A program made the translations under genes and the position numbers. The notes under the pieces were generated by a model. It saw nothing but the letters and a program-made list of their open reading frames with translations, searched no databases and was not told the DNA's origin. From Pseudomonadota bacterium (GTDB lineage Bacteria > Pseudomonadota > Alphaproteobacteria > Rhodospirillales > Magnetospirillaceae), in the NCBI GenBank assembly GCA_021848545.1, contig JAJZUL010000030.1, positions 1 through 38,222 of the forward strand: DNA of 38,222 nt, written 5' to 3'. This document shows, in pieces, positions 6,377-14,734 of this stretch (position 1 is its first letter; each line of letters starts with the position of its first letter).

Positions 6377-9241
6377 TCAATAGGTGCGATAGGTGGCGTC
6401 CAGGGCGTCCTGGCCGCCGCCCGATTCCAGATCCAGCCTCACCCCCTTGGCGTGGCCGTTGGCGGATTTCGCCATCTTGGGGACTTTGCCGTTCCCTTTC
6501 GTGCGGGGGGCGATGGTCGGCGGACGGACGGACGGCGCCGCCGATCGGGGCGCCGGCGCCTGTTCCGCCCCTCCGGTCTGGCCGGCGAGGTGGAAGAAGG
6601 CGATGGAGGATTTGAGCTGTTCGGCCTGGGCCGCCAGCTCCGCCGACGTGGACGACATCTGCTCGGCGGCGGCCGAGTTCGCCTGGGTCACCTTGTCGAG
6701 CTGCTGGATCGCCAGATTGATCTGCTCGGCGCCGATATCCTGTTCGCGACAGGCGGCGGAGATTTCCTCCACCAGGGTCGCGGTCTTTTTGATGTCCGGC
6801 ACCAGGGCGGCCAGCATCTGCCCGGCCTTTTCCGCGATCCCGACGGTGTCCGACGACAGTGTGCTGATTTCGGTGGCCGCGGCCTGACTGCGCTCCGCCA
6901 GCTTGCGCACCTCGGACGCGACCACGGCGAAGCCCTTGCCATGCTCTCCGGCGCGCGCCGCCTCCACCGCCGCGTTCAAGGCCAGCAGGTCGGTCTGACG
7001 GGCGATCTCCTGAACGATGGTGATCTTCGCGGCAATGGCCTGCATCGCCGCTACCGCCTTGGCGACCGCCTCGCCCGACGCCAGGGCGTCGGCGGCGGAG
7101 CGCCGCGCGATGGTCTCGGTCTGGGCCGCGTTCTCGGCATTCTGCTTGATGTTGGAGGCCATCTCCTCCATCGACGCCGAAGCCTCTTCGGTCGAGGACG
7201 CCTGTTCGGTGGCGCCCTGGGACAGGGACTGGGCCCCGTCGCTGGACATTTCGCTGCCTTTGGCCACCTGTTCCGCCGCCTCGCCCACATCCAGGGCGAA
7301 GTGGGTCAAATTATCGACCATGGCGTTGATGCTGGTCATCAATCCGTTGTAATCGCCCGGATAGGAGTCGGTGACGCGGGCGGTGAGATCGCCCGTGGAA
7401 ATGCGCTCGATACAGTCGCTGGCCACGGTGAGCGGACCGACCACCGCATCGAGCGTGTCGTTGACCTCCTGAACGATCTTGCGGAAATCGCCCTGATGCC
7501 GGGACGCGTCGGCCCGGATGGCGAGCTTGCCCTCCATCGCCGCCTGGGCCAGCGTGTCGGCGTCGGCGATCAGATCGCTCACCGCCCGGGCGCAGGTGTT
7601 GACCGCGTCGGCCAGGGTCTCGAAGGTGTGGCGGACCTGCGCCGTATCGGCGTCGCCGTCCGCCGCCAGAACGGTGAAGCCGGCGTCGCCCCCGGCCAAC
7701 CGGCCCAGCGCGTCGGCCAGCTTCCGGGTTTCGGCCGCCTGATAATCGCCGATCTTCTTGGCAAGGCGGGCGGCCCGCTTCACGTCGGTCTGGTCGGTGA
7801 TCACTTCGAAGGCCCCGATGATCGCGCCGCCCTCATCCTTGAGCGGAACCCCGGTATAGGAGATGTCGAGCTCAACCCCCTGGCGCGGACGCGCCACCGT
7901 CTCGGACGTGTTCTGCTGTTCGCGGGTCATGGCCTGATGGCAGGCGCATTTGTCGGTGCGGCAATCCCCGGTCTTGAAGAAATCGTAGCATTTGCCGCCG
8001 ATCACCTCGCTCGCCCGCTTGTCGCCCACCCGCGCCGCGGCGACGTTGGCGTATTGGACGGTGAAATCGCGGTCGATCAAAATCGCCGGCGCGGGCATCG
8101 AATCCAGATGTCCGACAAGGGTGCCGATGGTGCGGTTGACACCCTCCACGATCTTGCGGAAATCGCCGTTGTGCCGGGACGCGTCGGCACGGACGGTCAG
8201 CCGGCCATCCACCGCCGCCCTGGCCAGACCATCGGTATCGGCGACAAGGGCGTTGACCGCCGCGACGCAGGTATTGAGCGCCTCCGTCAGCGTTTCGTAA
8301 GTCTCGCGGACCTGGGCCGTGTCGGCATCGCCTTCCGCCGCCCGGATGGAGAAGCCGGTATCGCCTTTGGCCAAACGGCCGAGACCGTCCACCAATTTGC
8401 GGATTTCCGCCGCCTGGTAATCGGCGACCTTCCCGGCCAGGCGCGCGGCCGTCTTCCGCTCGGTCTCGTCGGTGATCACCTCGAAGGCGCCGGAGACCTT
8501 GCCGGCGCGATCCCTGATCGGAACGCCGATATAGGAAATATCGTAGGCGAGCCCCTGGCCCGGCCGGGCCACCGTCTCGGAGGCGCTCTGCCGCTCAAGA
8601 CTCATGGCCTGCCCGCAGGCGCATTTATCGGTGCGGCAATCCTCGGTCTTGAAGAAATCGTAGCATTTGGCGCCGACCACCTGCTCCGGACTCCGTCCGC
8701 CCACGGCCGCGCCGGCATTGTTCATGTATTGGACGGTGAAATCCCGGTCCATGATCAATCCCGGAACCGGCATCGTGTCCAGATAGCCGACCAGCGCGCC
8801 GACACTGTCGTTGATGTCCTCCACGACCCGCCGGGACCAGCCCCGGTGACGGGCGGCGTCGGCGCGGGTCCGTAAGCGGCCGGCCGCGACCGCCTCGGCC
8901 AGCATGGCGGAATCGGCCTCCACCGCGCCGATGGCATCGATACAGGTGTTCAGATCGGTCCCGATGCGGCGGAAATCCCCCTTGTACCCGCCCGAAATCC
9001 TGTCGGGGACATCGCCCGCGGCAAGACGGGAGACGGCGTCGGCGAAAACCCCCACGGGCTTCGTGACGGCGTCCATCAGCGCGTTGACCGCGACCAGAAT
9101 GGCCTGGGCATCGTCGGAGGCGCCGGCGGGATCGGTGCGGGCCGCAAGCGACCCCCCTTCGACCGCCTCGATCAGCCGCTCGATTTCGGTCAACGCCATT
9201 CGCGGCTGGGCTGAATGTTTGAAATGCGAAAGCACGGACAT
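6377..9241 (-). CDS. Soluble methyl-accepting chemotaxis protein with two Cys4-PAS modules
   Basis: This is a 954-residue receptor with no hydrophobic membrane segment, so it is predicted cytosolic. An N-terminal HAMP-like helical region is followed by two tandem PAS units. Each contains CYDFFKT, then CRTDKCAC. The cysteines are C193, C202, C207, C209 and C418, C427, C432, C434, exactly 225 residues apart. Each PAS unit is followed by DYQAAE-type helical linkers. A HAMP-like segment ([19 protein letters not shown]) then leads to the coiled-coil signalling domain. Its tip is [20 protein letters not shown]. The C-terminus is a Pro/Ala/Lys-rich tail. cheR lies immediately downstream. Ligand or metal binding by the cysteines is inference. 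Confidence 0.93.
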   Translation of the reverse strand: MSVLSHFKHSAQPRMALTEIERLIEAVEGGSLAARTDPAGASDDAQAILVAVNALMDAVTKPVGVFADAVSRLAAGDVPDRISGGYKGDFRRIGTDLNTCIDAIGAVEADSAMLAEAVAAGRLRTRADAARHRGWSRRVVEDINDSVGALVGYLDTMPVPGLIMDRDFTVQYMNNAGAAVGGRSPEQVVGAKCYDFFKTEDCRTDKCACGQAMSLERQSASETVARPGQGLAYDISYIGVPIRDRAGKVSGAFEVITDETERKTAARLAGKVADYQAAEIRKLVDGLGRLAKGDTGFSIRAAEGDADTAQVRETYETLTEALNTCVAAVNALVADTDGLARAAVDGRLTVRADASRHNGDFRKIVEGVNRTIGTLVGHLDSMPAPAILIDRDFTVQYANVAAARVGDKRASEVIGGKCYDFFKTGDCRTDKCACHQAMTREQQNTSETVARPRQGVELDISYTGVPLKDEGGAIIGAFEVITDQTDVKRAARLAKKIGDYQAAETRKLADALGRLAGGDAGFTVLAADGDADTAQVRHTFETLADAVNTCARAVSDLIADADTLAQAAMEGKLAIRADASRHQGDFRKIVQEVNDTLDAVVGPLTVASDCIERISTGDLTARVTDSYPGDYNGLMTSINAMVDNLTHFALDVGEAAEQVAKGSEMSSDGAQSLSQGATEQASSTEEASASMEEMASNIKQNAENAAQTETIARRSAADALASGEAVAKAVAAMQAIAAKITIVQEIARQTDLLALNAAVEAARAGEHGKGFAVVASEVRKLAERSQAAATEISTLSSDTVGIAEKAGQMLAALVPDIKKTATLVEEISAACREQDIGAEQINLAIQQLDKVTQANSAAAEQMSSTSAELAAQAEQLKSSIAFFHLAGQTGGAEQAPAPRSAAPSVRPPTIAPRTKGNGKVPKMAKSANGHAKGVRLDLESGGGQDALDATYRTY

Positions 9242-9546
9242 GTCGACCTCCTGCTATCGAGATGCCATCAAGCGAAACGAAAGCAACTGTGGGTTCAACA
9301 GGTCGGAACGGAAGTCCCCGCATGCTCAGGGACAGCGCGTTCGGCCAAACTCGGGCCACAAACCACCCCTCGCCCGTTGGCGCGAACCATCCGGCTGGGC
9401 TATCCCTTAAGTCATAGAAAACTTAGCCGAGCCCCATGAAAAATGCAATTATACATTCGTTTAAGGTTGGACGACTCGTTTCCTAATATGCCAATAGACG
9501 CACCTTCAGAACTAATCACCATGTATTTGATAAACAACAATTAATT

Positions 9547-9584
9547 CAAAACGACGCGCCGCGGCGCCGGGATGCGGCGTTTTG
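9547..9584. terminator. Candidate bidirectional terminator hairpin
   Basis: CAAAACGACGC at 9547-9557 pairs with GCGGCGTTTTG at 9574-9584 with one mismatch, around a GC-rich self-complementary loop. T-runs occur on both strands. It lies in the AT-rich stretch 9420-9660 between the chemoreceptor and the EAL gene and may terminate minus-strand transcripts. Confidence 0.4.
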
Positions 9585-9617
9585 ATGCACACATATTTTA
9601 GAAAGCCGCATGCGATA

Positions 9618-9636
9618 AATAATGAGAATTATTATA
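9618..9636. promoter_or_regulatory. Fur-box-like sequence
   Basis: AATAATGAGAATTATTATA matches the 19-bp Fur consensus at 15 positions by hand alignment and is symmetric (AATAAT-GAGA-ATTATT). Downstream on the plus strand are only tiny ORFs: 9670-9699 (9 codons) and 9696-9803 (35 codons, MKAQPLNVRAEATAHAPEKE...). They end at MITE B copy 2. On the minus strand it lies about 375 bp upstream of the chemoreceptor start. The regulated gene is unclear. Apart from this site and the hairpin at 9547-9584, I see nothing else in 9242-9800. Confidence 0.4.
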
Positions 9637-9799
9637 CATGTGATATAAAGGCCGGCCGAAACGAAGACGATGACCGCCGCGCCGTCAAAGGCCGGATGAA
9701 AGCGCAACCGCTGAATGTGCGGGCCGAGGCCACCGCACACGCGCCGGAGAAGGAATTTTCAGGACCGGCAACAACACCGGGGCGTCATTCCCACCCTGC

Positions 9800-9966
9800 C
9801 TAGCCCGATCTATTCATGGGGCCGCGAGGTGATGGCGCAGGGATTTGATTTGGATGGGATTTTTCGCGGACGCCGCCAATACCGGGGTATTGGCAAGGCC
9901 GCAAAAAGCCCAGGCGGATCAAAGACCAAGCCAGCGCCCGCCGGAACCGTGAATAGATCGGGCTAG
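9800..9966. mobile_element. MITE-like element family B, copy 2, with CTAG target duplication
   Basis: The element proper is 9804-9962 (159 bp). Its ends are CCCGATCTATTCATGG and CCGTGAATAGATCGGG (one mismatch between them). It is flanked on both sides by CTAG (9800-9803 and 9963-9966). Identity to copy 1 is about 157/159 by eye, indicating recent movement. Because copy 1 is flanked by TTAA and this copy by CTAG, the flanking tetranucleotides are target duplications, not element sequence. It ends about 20 bp beyond the stop of the EAL gene. Confidence 0.87.
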
Positions 9967-9984
9967 AGGCGGATTCAGCGCGCT

Positions 9985-10761
9985 CTAGCCGAAATCGGGC
10001 CAGGCTATGTCGGCATCCGCAACCAGGGTTTCGATGGCCGGTCTGGCGAACAGGAACCCCTGGAACAGATCGATGCCCTGGCGGCGCAGGAAGTCCAGTT
10101 CCTCCGGCCGTTCGACTCCTTCGGCCACCACCGCCATGTTCAACATCGAAGCGGTTTTCATCACGCCGGCGATGATGGCCTGGCGCGGCGGGTCGCGATC
10201 CACGTCGCTGACCAGACAGCGGTCGATCTTGATGTAATCGGGCTGGAAATCGGCCAGCAGCGCCAGGCCGGCGAAGCCGGCGCCGAAATCGTCGAGGGCG
10301 GTCATGAAATTGTGGCCTTTATAGGCCAGGATGATGGATTTCAGATGCTCGCGATCAATGATCTTTTCGTCCTCGGTGAATTCGAAAGTGATCAGGTGGC
10401 GGGGAAAGGCGTGTTCCTCGGCGGCGGCCAGGGTCAGGCGCAGGCAGGCCTCCGGGTGGTAAACGGCATTGGGCAGGAAATTGATGTTGAGGCGGCGGTC
10501 GAGGCCCAGCCGGGCGGCCGTGGCTATGGCCTTGACCCGGCATGCCTGATCGAAGGCGTAAAGATTGCGGTCCGACACGCCGGCCAGCACCGATGCGGCG
10601 CCCTGGCCGTCAGGCCCCCGAACCAGGGCTTCATAGGCGTAAATGCGCCGTTTGCCGATATCGACCACCGGCTGAAAGGCCATGACGAAATCGAATTGCT
10701 CGATATTGGCGCAATCGCCGGAGCAGCCGGTGGGCAGCTTACCGTTCATCTTCACCGACAT
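9985..10761 (-). CDS. EAL-domain cyclic-di-GMP phosphodiesterase
   Basis: The 258-residue soluble protein consists almost only of an EAL domain, which hydrolyses c-di-GMP to pGpG. Catalytic and metal-binding motifs are all present: YEALVRG, NINFLPNAVY, FEFTEDEKI, ALDDFGAGFAGL, YIKIDR, VVAEGVE and the final QGFLFARP. It is therefore predicted active. A short Cys-containing N-terminus (CSGDC) precedes it and may be a small regulatory tag. It has no linked sensor domain. Repeat D lies immediately upstream of the start, MITE C further upstream, and MITE B copy 2 just downstream. A GGDEF enzyme is encoded elsewhere in the window. Confidence 0.92.
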   Translation of the reverse strand: MSVKMNGKLPTGCSGDCANIEQFDFVMAFQPVVDIGKRRIYAYEALVRGPDGQGAASVLAGVSDRNLYAFDQACRVKAIATAARLGLDRRLNINFLPNAVYHPEACLRLTLAAAEEHAFPRHLITFEFTEDEKIIDREHLKSIILAYKGHNFMTALDDFGAGFAGLALLADFQPDYIKIDRCLVSDVDRDPPRQAIIAGVMKTASMLNMAVVAEGVERPEELDFLRRQGIDLFQGFLFARPAIETLVADADIAWPDFG

Positions 10762-10817
10762 TTCCCGAATGGACGGCCCATCCGCCCCCGATCGACGGCA
10801 GGATAACCCGATCCCGG
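10761..10817 (-). repeat. Short repeat D, copy 2, immediately upstream of the EAL gene
   Basis: It shares TTTCCC, ATGGACGGCCCA, CCGCC, GGCAGG and CCCGATCCCGGC in the same order and near-equal spacing with 2529-2589. It overlaps the first base of the EAL start codon. It could be a shared leader element or a remnant of another mobile repeat. Confidence 0.5.
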
Positions 10818-10826
10818 CCCCACCCG

Positions 10827-10974
10827 TAAGAGCCCGACCCGAAAATCGCCAGGGCGGCCTGCAAATGGCGGTTTTCTGCGCTTCCGCTGTTCACGTACAT
10901 AAAGTACGCTCCGCTGCGGTTCTCGAAAACCGCCATTTTCGGCTCACCCCGCCGATTTTTGGGTCGGGCTCTAA
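10827..10974. mobile_element. MITE-like element family C with TAA target duplication
   Basis: The element proper is 10830-10971 (142 bp). It begins GAGCCCGACCC and ends GGGTCGGGCTC; the inverted repeat continues inward with a few mismatches to about 22 bp. TAA flanks it on both sides (10827-10829, 10972-10974). A second, inner inverted repeat (AAATGGCGGTTTTC with GAAAACCGCCATTT) makes nearly the whole element foldable into one hairpin. No ORF with protein-like character exists. TNA duplications are typical of some IS5-family subgroups. It is the only copy in this window. Confidence 0.7.
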
Positions 10975-11047
10975 GGGGAATGGCGCGGACGCGGCGGGAC
11001 GGAACATGGAAAGCCCCCGAAAGGCGCTACCTTTCAGGGGCTTGAAG

Positions 11048-11123
11048 TGGTGCCCAGGGGCGGAATCGAACCACCGACACTGCGATTTTCAGTCGCATGC
11101 TCTACCAACTGAGCTACCTGGGC
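11048..11123 (-). tRNA. tRNA-Phe (GAA)
   Basis: On the minus strand the acceptor stem GCCCAGG (11123-11117) pairs with CCTGGGC, followed by A and an encoded CCA. The D arm is AGCTCAGTTGGTAGAGC. The anticodon arm TGCGA-CTGAAAA-TCGCA gives anticodon GAA. The T arm contains GGTTCGATTCC. Total 76 nt. The position downstream of yacG matches the conserved alphaproteobacterial order. Confidence 0.97.
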
Positions 11124-11220
11124 GCCCGGCCGCTCGCGGCGGGGAGGTTGCGCTTATAATCGGATTTCCCGCCCGTGACAAGGGGCGTCGGCCCGAATTT
11201 CCATCACGGACCGCTATCCG

Positions 11221-11412
11221 CTATTCCTCATCCTCTTCGGGAAATTGGACCGCCTCGTCCCCCTCCTCCTCGATGCGGTAGACGCCGCCCAGCCAGCGAT
11301 GCAGGTCGATGTCGGCGCAGCGGGCCGAACAGAAGGGCCGGGCGCGGGGGTCAGCCGGGCGGCCGCAGACCGGGCAGGGTTTGGCCGCGCCCTTGTCCTT
11401 GTCGCCCGTCAT
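11221..11412 (-). CDS. yacG: DNA gyrase inhibitor / zinc-binding protein YacG
   Basis: The 63-residue protein has four zinc-ligand cysteines, CPVC at 13-16 and CSARC at 28-32. They are followed by the family motif [12 protein letters not shown] and an acidic tail ([16 protein letters not shown]). YacG family members bind zinc and can inhibit DNA gyrase. Its start codon overlaps the rng stop (ATGA), so translation is probably coupled to the maf-rng-yacG operon. Confidence 0.95.
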   Translation of the reverse strand: MTGDKDKGAAKPCPVCGRPADPRARPFCSARCADIDLHRWLGGVYRIEEEGDEAVQFPEEDEE

Positions 11413-12722
11413 CCCTGGTCCTCCAATATGGCCACGTCGTCGCGGGCGCGGCCCGCATCAGTGCGGATCGCCAAAGGCCGGCCGATGCGCGCCTCGGCCT
11501 CGGCCACGGCGTCGCCCCAGCGCGACCGCAGGGCGCCGGCCAGATCGGGGGCGGCCACCAGCGCCAAAGCGCGGCCGGGGCGCCGGTCGGAATCGGCCAC
11601 CGCCCGGCGCAGGGCGGCGAAGGCCGCCGCCGCCAAAGTGGGACGGGTTTCGCTCTCGACCATCAGTTCGGCCAGGGAGGGGCCGCGCCGTTCGCGCACC
11701 GCCTCCACCAGACCCAGCCGGGTCGCGCCATAGACATGGACCGGCACCGGATCGGCCGCGACCGCCTGTTTCAGCGCCGCCGCCAGGGCCGGCATGCCGC
11801 CCTTGCCCCCCGACACGAAATCCACCACCACCTGACCGCCGATGGCGCGCAGGCGCAAATGCCGCGCGATGGCGCCCACCGCCTCGCGGTTGGCCTCCGC
11901 CGCCTTGCCGCCGCCGCTATCCACATCGATGGCGGTCAGGGCCGCCGTCGGTTCGATGGCCAGCCGCCCGCCCGACGGCAGCCCCACCACTGGCGCCAGA
12001 GCCGCCTCCATATCCTCTTCCACGTCGGCCAGCAGATCGCCCCGCTGATGGGACACCAGATCGCCGAACCGGGCCTTGAGCCGCCCCGCCAGAGCGCCGT
12101 CATCGACCCGCACCCGCGTCACCGCCGGATTGTCGGCCAGCACCCGCGCCAGCATGTCCGGCCGCCACACCAGGCCGGGCTTGCGCCGTTCCGCCCGCCC
12201 GGCGGCGATGGCGGCCATATCCGTTCGCAGATCGGCCAGTTCGGCGGCCATCTCCTCGTCGGTGCGCCCGCGCGCGGCGGTGCGCACGGCCAACCCCTCG
12301 CCCTCGGCGCACCATGCCGTCGCCAGGGCGCCCAGACGCTCCTGCTCCGGCGCGGGCAACTTCCGCGAACAACTCACCCCCGGCCGGTCGAGGGACAAGG
12401 CCAGCCAGCGTCCCGACACCGTCACCGAGCGGGTCAGAATCGGCCCCTTGCCGCCGGCTCCGTCGGCGCGCACCTGCACCAGCACCGTATCGCCCTGGCT
12501 CAGCCCGGCGCGGCCGGCGAGGAAACCGGGACGGTCGCGGCCGATTTCGACGAAGGCGCCGTCGAAGCCCCGCGCGATTTCGGTGACCCGGCCCAGGAAC
12601 ACGGCGCCGGCCACCAGATCGGCGCGTTCCAGCGCCAATTCGCACAACCGCCCCCGCGCCAGCAGCGCCAGCCGGTTTTCCCCCGGCCCCCAGGCGTAGA
12701 GAATCTCGTCAACCGCGTCCAT
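11409..12722 (-). CDS. rng: Ribonuclease E/G family endoribonuclease (RNase G-like)
   Basis: This 437-residue enzyme cleaves single-stranded AU-rich RNA. An S1-like segment near the N-terminus ([21 protein letters not shown]) is followed by the 5'-sensor/RNase H-like part. Catalytic acidic residues are expected in [11 protein letters not shown] and VVVDFVSG. It ends before the CxxC zinc-link and degradosome scaffold of RNase E, so it is the short G type and shorter than E. coli RNase G. ATG 12722 is preferred over the preceding TTG; it overlaps the end of maf by 14 bp. It is co-oriented with maf and yacG. Confidence 0.92.
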   Translation of the reverse strand: MDAVDEILYAWGPGENRLALLARGRLCELALERADLVAGAVFLGRVTEIARGFDGAFVEIGRDRPGFLAGRAGLSQGDTVLVQVRADGAGGKGPILTRSVTVSGRWLALSLDRPGVSCSRKLPAPEQERLGALATAWCAEGEGLAVRTAARGRTDEEMAAELADLRTDMAAIAAGRAERRKPGLVWRPDMLARVLADNPAVTRVRVDDGALAGRLKARFGDLVSHQRGDLLADVEEDMEAALAPVVGLPSGGRLAIEPTAALTAIDVDSGGGKAAEANREAVGAIARHLRLRAIGGQVVVDFVSGGKGGMPALAAALKQAVAADPVPVHVYGATRLGLVEAVRERRGPSLAELMVESETRPTLAAAAFAALRRAVADSDRRPGRALALVAAPDLAGALRSRWGDAVAEAEARIGRPLAIRTDAGRARDDVAILEDQG

Positions 12723-13314
12723 CAAGCCCCGATCCGCGCAGCAGCGCCCCGGTTTCGTACAAAGGCAGGCCGACGACGTTGGAATAGGAGCCGCTCAACG
12801 CCCGCACGAACAGGGCCGCCAGCCCCTGGATGGCATAGCCGCCGGCCTTGCCATGCCATTCGCCGGACGCGATGTAACGCTCGACCTCGCCCACCTCCAG
12901 GCGCTTGAAGGTGACGATGGTGGTCACCAGCCGGGCAGTGGCGCGCCCGTCCGGCCCCAGCAGGCAGACCCCGCCATGGACCCGGTGCCGGCGTCCCGAC
13001 AGCAGCGCCAGACAGCGCCGCGCCGTGGCCTCGTCCTCGGCCTTGGGCAGGATGCGCCGGCCGCAGGCCACCACCGTATCGGCCCCCAGCACATGGGCGC
13101 CGGGATGGCGGGGCGCCACCAGACGGGCCTTGACCAAAGCCAGCCGTTCGGCATGGGGGGCGGGCAATTCGCCCGCCAGCGGGGATTCGTCGGCATCGGC
13201 CGGATCGATGGCGGCGGGCTCGACGCCGATCTGGCGCAACAGATCGATGCGCCGGGGCGAGGCCGAGGCCAGTACCAGCCGGCCGGAAACGGAGGGGGAG
13301 GCAGAGCGGATCAT
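12709..13314 (-). CDS. maf: Maf-family nucleoside triphosphate pyrophosphatase
   Basis: Maf proteins hydrolyse non-canonical or dTTP/UTP-type nucleotides to monophosphates, limiting misincorporation. The 201-residue protein has the hallmark LASASPRR near residues 15-22, HVLGADTVV with the catalytic Asp, LLSGRRHRVHGGV, and KAGGYAIQG near the end. It precedes rng with a 14-bp overlap. In related alphaproteobacteria infA lies directly upstream; here a Fic gene occupies that place, separated by a hairpin. Confidence 0.94.
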   Translation of the reverse strand: MIRSASPSVSGRLVLASASPRRIDLLRQIGVEPAAIDPADADESPLAGELPAPHAERLALVKARLVAPRHPGAHVLGADTVVACGRRILPKAEDEATARRCLALLSGRRHRVHGGVCLLGPDGRATARLVTTIVTFKRLEVGEVERYIASGEWHGKAGGYAIQGLAALFVRALSGSYSNVVGLPLYETGALLRGSGLDGRG

Positions 13315-13378
13315 GCGACCGTATGAGGCTTCCCGCGAACAGAATCAAGAGGCATCCTGACCTGCTCCCAGTTCAAAT

Positions 13379-13404
13379 TGGTCCAACCTTCCGGGGTTGG
13401 ACCA
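13379..13404 (-). terminator. Terminator-like hairpin between fic and maf
   Basis: TGGTCCAACC and GGTTGGACCA form a perfect 10-bp stem with a 6-nt loop, 45 bp past the fic stop and 65 bp before the maf start. On the minus strand it is followed by AATTTG, a weak U-tract. It may insulate maf-rng-yacG from fic transcription, which would require a maf promoter in 13315-13378. Confidence 0.5.
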
Positions 13405-13448
13405 CCGCTCCGACCCGCCGCGCAGGACGGGCGAGTGGCCAACGACGT

Positions 13449-14570
13449 TTATGTTTTTCCGTTCGGTATGGACAGATCGACAATGCGGTAACTGGTGTTT
13501 TTGCTTCCGCCCTCATTCCTCGCCAGCACCTTGCGATCCACCAGATCCTTAATGTCACGCTGAGCCGTCGGCAGGGAGGTCTTGGTTAGAGCGCGCCACT
13601 TTTGTGCCGTAAGTTTTCCCTCGAAACCATCGAACAACCGATTGAGAACCTTTCTCTGCCTTTCATTAAACGGCGTGAGCGAATGACGCTGCCAAAAGTC
13701 GGCTTTCGCCAATACGCCCTGACACGCTTCCGCCGCCGTGTCGATCGCCGCCGAGAAGCAGCCAACGAACCAGACCAGCCTTTCAGTGATATCGAGATCG
13801 CCCTTCTGGGTCCGCTCGAGCGTCGCGTAATACTGCGGGCGCTCGCGGCGGATCGCGCTCGCCAAACTATAAAAGCGCTGCGGGGAATTCTCAGACCGCG
13901 CAAGACTCATATCGGCGAGCGCCCGCGCGATGCGGCCGTTGCCGTCCTCGAAGGGGTGAATGGTCACGAACCATAAATGCGCGACCGCAGCATGCAGGAT
14001 TCCGTCGATCCCGCGCGGCGTTTCGAACCAGTCGAGGAATGCAGCCATTTCGGATTCCACCCGGTCGGCCGGCGGAGCCTGGTAATGAACCTTCTCCCTC
14101 CCCATCCGCCCCGACACAACCTGCATCGCTCCCTGGGCATCGTCGCGCCATTGGCCGACCTTGATCCGGTGCAGGCCGGAATAGCCTGTCGGAAACAACG
14201 CCGCATGCCAGCCGAAAAGACGCTCGCGCGTCACCGCCTCGGCCTGATTCTTGGTCGCATCCAAAGTCATGGCAACTATGCCCTCGACCTTGCGATCCTC
14301 GGGTGCCAGCGCCGCGTCGGGCACGCCCAACCGCCGTGCCACTGACGATCGCACGCTTTCGCGGTTCAGTATTTCACCTTCGATCTCCGAGGACCTCAAG
14401 GCTTCCTCGGTGACCGCCTCGACCTCGGCGGTCAGCTTGAGGTCGAATCCCAGCCGGGCCATGCTGCCCAGCAGCCACCCTTCCTTGCGATGGGCGACGC
14501 CGAGGGGCTCGATCAGACGTGAATCCTCCCAACGGAATTTTGGCCAGTCCGGCAGCTCCCAAATATACAT
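13449..14570 (-). CDS. Fic family protein with N-terminal DUF4172-like and C-terminal winged-helix domains
   Basis: Fic enzymes transfer AMP (or another nucleotide-derived group) from a nucleotide to target hydroxyls. The 373-residue protein starts MYIWELPDWPKFRW, a DUF4172-type N-terminus. It contains SSEIEGE, matching the (S/T)xxxE(G/N) inhibitory helix that restrains class II Fic proteins. It carries the complete catalytic loop HPFEDGNGRIAR. The C-terminal 60 residues (KLTAQKWRALTKTSLPTAQRDIKDLVDRKVL) form a winged helix-turn-helix. ATG 14570 begins the conserved domain; the upstream in-frame extension covers the operator palindromes. It sits between the LMW phosphatase and maf. A toxin-like or self-regulated signalling role is inferred; no antitoxin gene is separate. 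Confidence 0.93.
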   Translation of the reverse strand: MYIWELPDWPKFRWEDSRLIEPLGVAHRKEGWLLGSMARLGFDLKLTAEVEAVTEEALRSSEIEGEILNRESVRSSVARRLGVPDAALAPEDRKVEGIVAMTLDATKNQAEAVTRERLFGWHAALFPTGYSGLHRIKVGQWRDDAQGAMQVVSGRMGREKVHYQAPPADRVESEMAAFLDWFETPRGIDGILHAAVAHLWFVTIHPFEDGNGRIARALADMSLARSENSPQRFYSLASAIRRERPQYYATLERTQKGDLDITERLVWFVGCFSAAIDTAAEACQGVLAKADFWQRHSLTPFNERQRKVLNRLFDGFEGKLTAQKWRALTKTSLPTAQRDIKDLVDRKVLARNEGGSKNTSYRIVDLSIPNGKT

Positions 14571-14622
14571 ATTCGCCTCATTTGTTGAGGCAAATATGCA
14601 CTGATTCGCCTCACGAGGCAAT
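14568..14622 (-). promoter_or_regulatory. Operator array over the fic promoter and start codon
   Basis: Palindrome 1 spans 14568-14598, with 13-bp arms (one mismatch) around TTTGT, and includes the fic start codon. Palindrome 2 spans about 14604-14622. Both are built from the half-site ATTCGCCTCA and its complement; the direct copies start at 14571 and 14604, 33 bp apart. On the minus strand TTGCCT, a 17-bp spacer and CATATT form a plausible -35/-10 lying inside the array, with a very short leader and no Shine-Dalgarno. The winged helix of Fic is the natural candidate binder (inference). Confidence 0.65.
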
Positions 14623-14639
14623 CGGCCCTGAGAGTTTGT

Positions 14640-14704
14640 GAAAGAATGCCCATCCGGCGTGAAATCGACGGAAAAACGCCAATGTTTCCAATGGGCGTTC
14701 TTTC
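14640..14704. repeat. 65-bp nested inverted repeat upstream of fic
   Basis: GAAAGAATGCCCAT at 14640-14653 pairs with ATGGGCGTTCTTTC at 14691-14704 with one mismatch. Inside it GGCGT and ACGCC can pair. It lies between the LMW phosphatase stop and the fic operators, so it may terminate the his operon transcript or mark an insertion boundary. No obvious target duplication is seen. Confidence 0.5.
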
Positions 14705-14734
14705 GCAAGTTCGATTGATTTACAAGCTCCGAGC

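Noticed and set aside
5465-8875. 1136-codon open frame on the plus strand
   Set aside because: It is antisense to cheR and the chemoreceptor, which carry unmistakable family motifs. The frame is open only because of the high GC content and codon bias, and its product is low-complexity Gly/Arg/His/Asp.
9546-9740. 64-codon minus-strand ORF with a hydrophobic segment
   Set aside because: It spans the hairpin and Fur-like site, has no ribosome-binding site, and its hydrophobicity comes from AT-rich DNA.
10739-10936. 65-codon minus-strand ORF between the EAL gene and tRNA-Phe
   Set aside because: It lies in foldback element C and repeat D and has no coding character beyond the open frame.
11175-12908. 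577-codon open frame on the plus strand
   Set aside because: It is antisense to yacG, rng and maf, which have conserved motifs and operon-like overlaps.
13331-13448. Search for a small infA gene around fic
   Set aside because: The gaps on both sides of fic are shorter than infA and no IF-1-like sequence was seen, so no infA is annotated.
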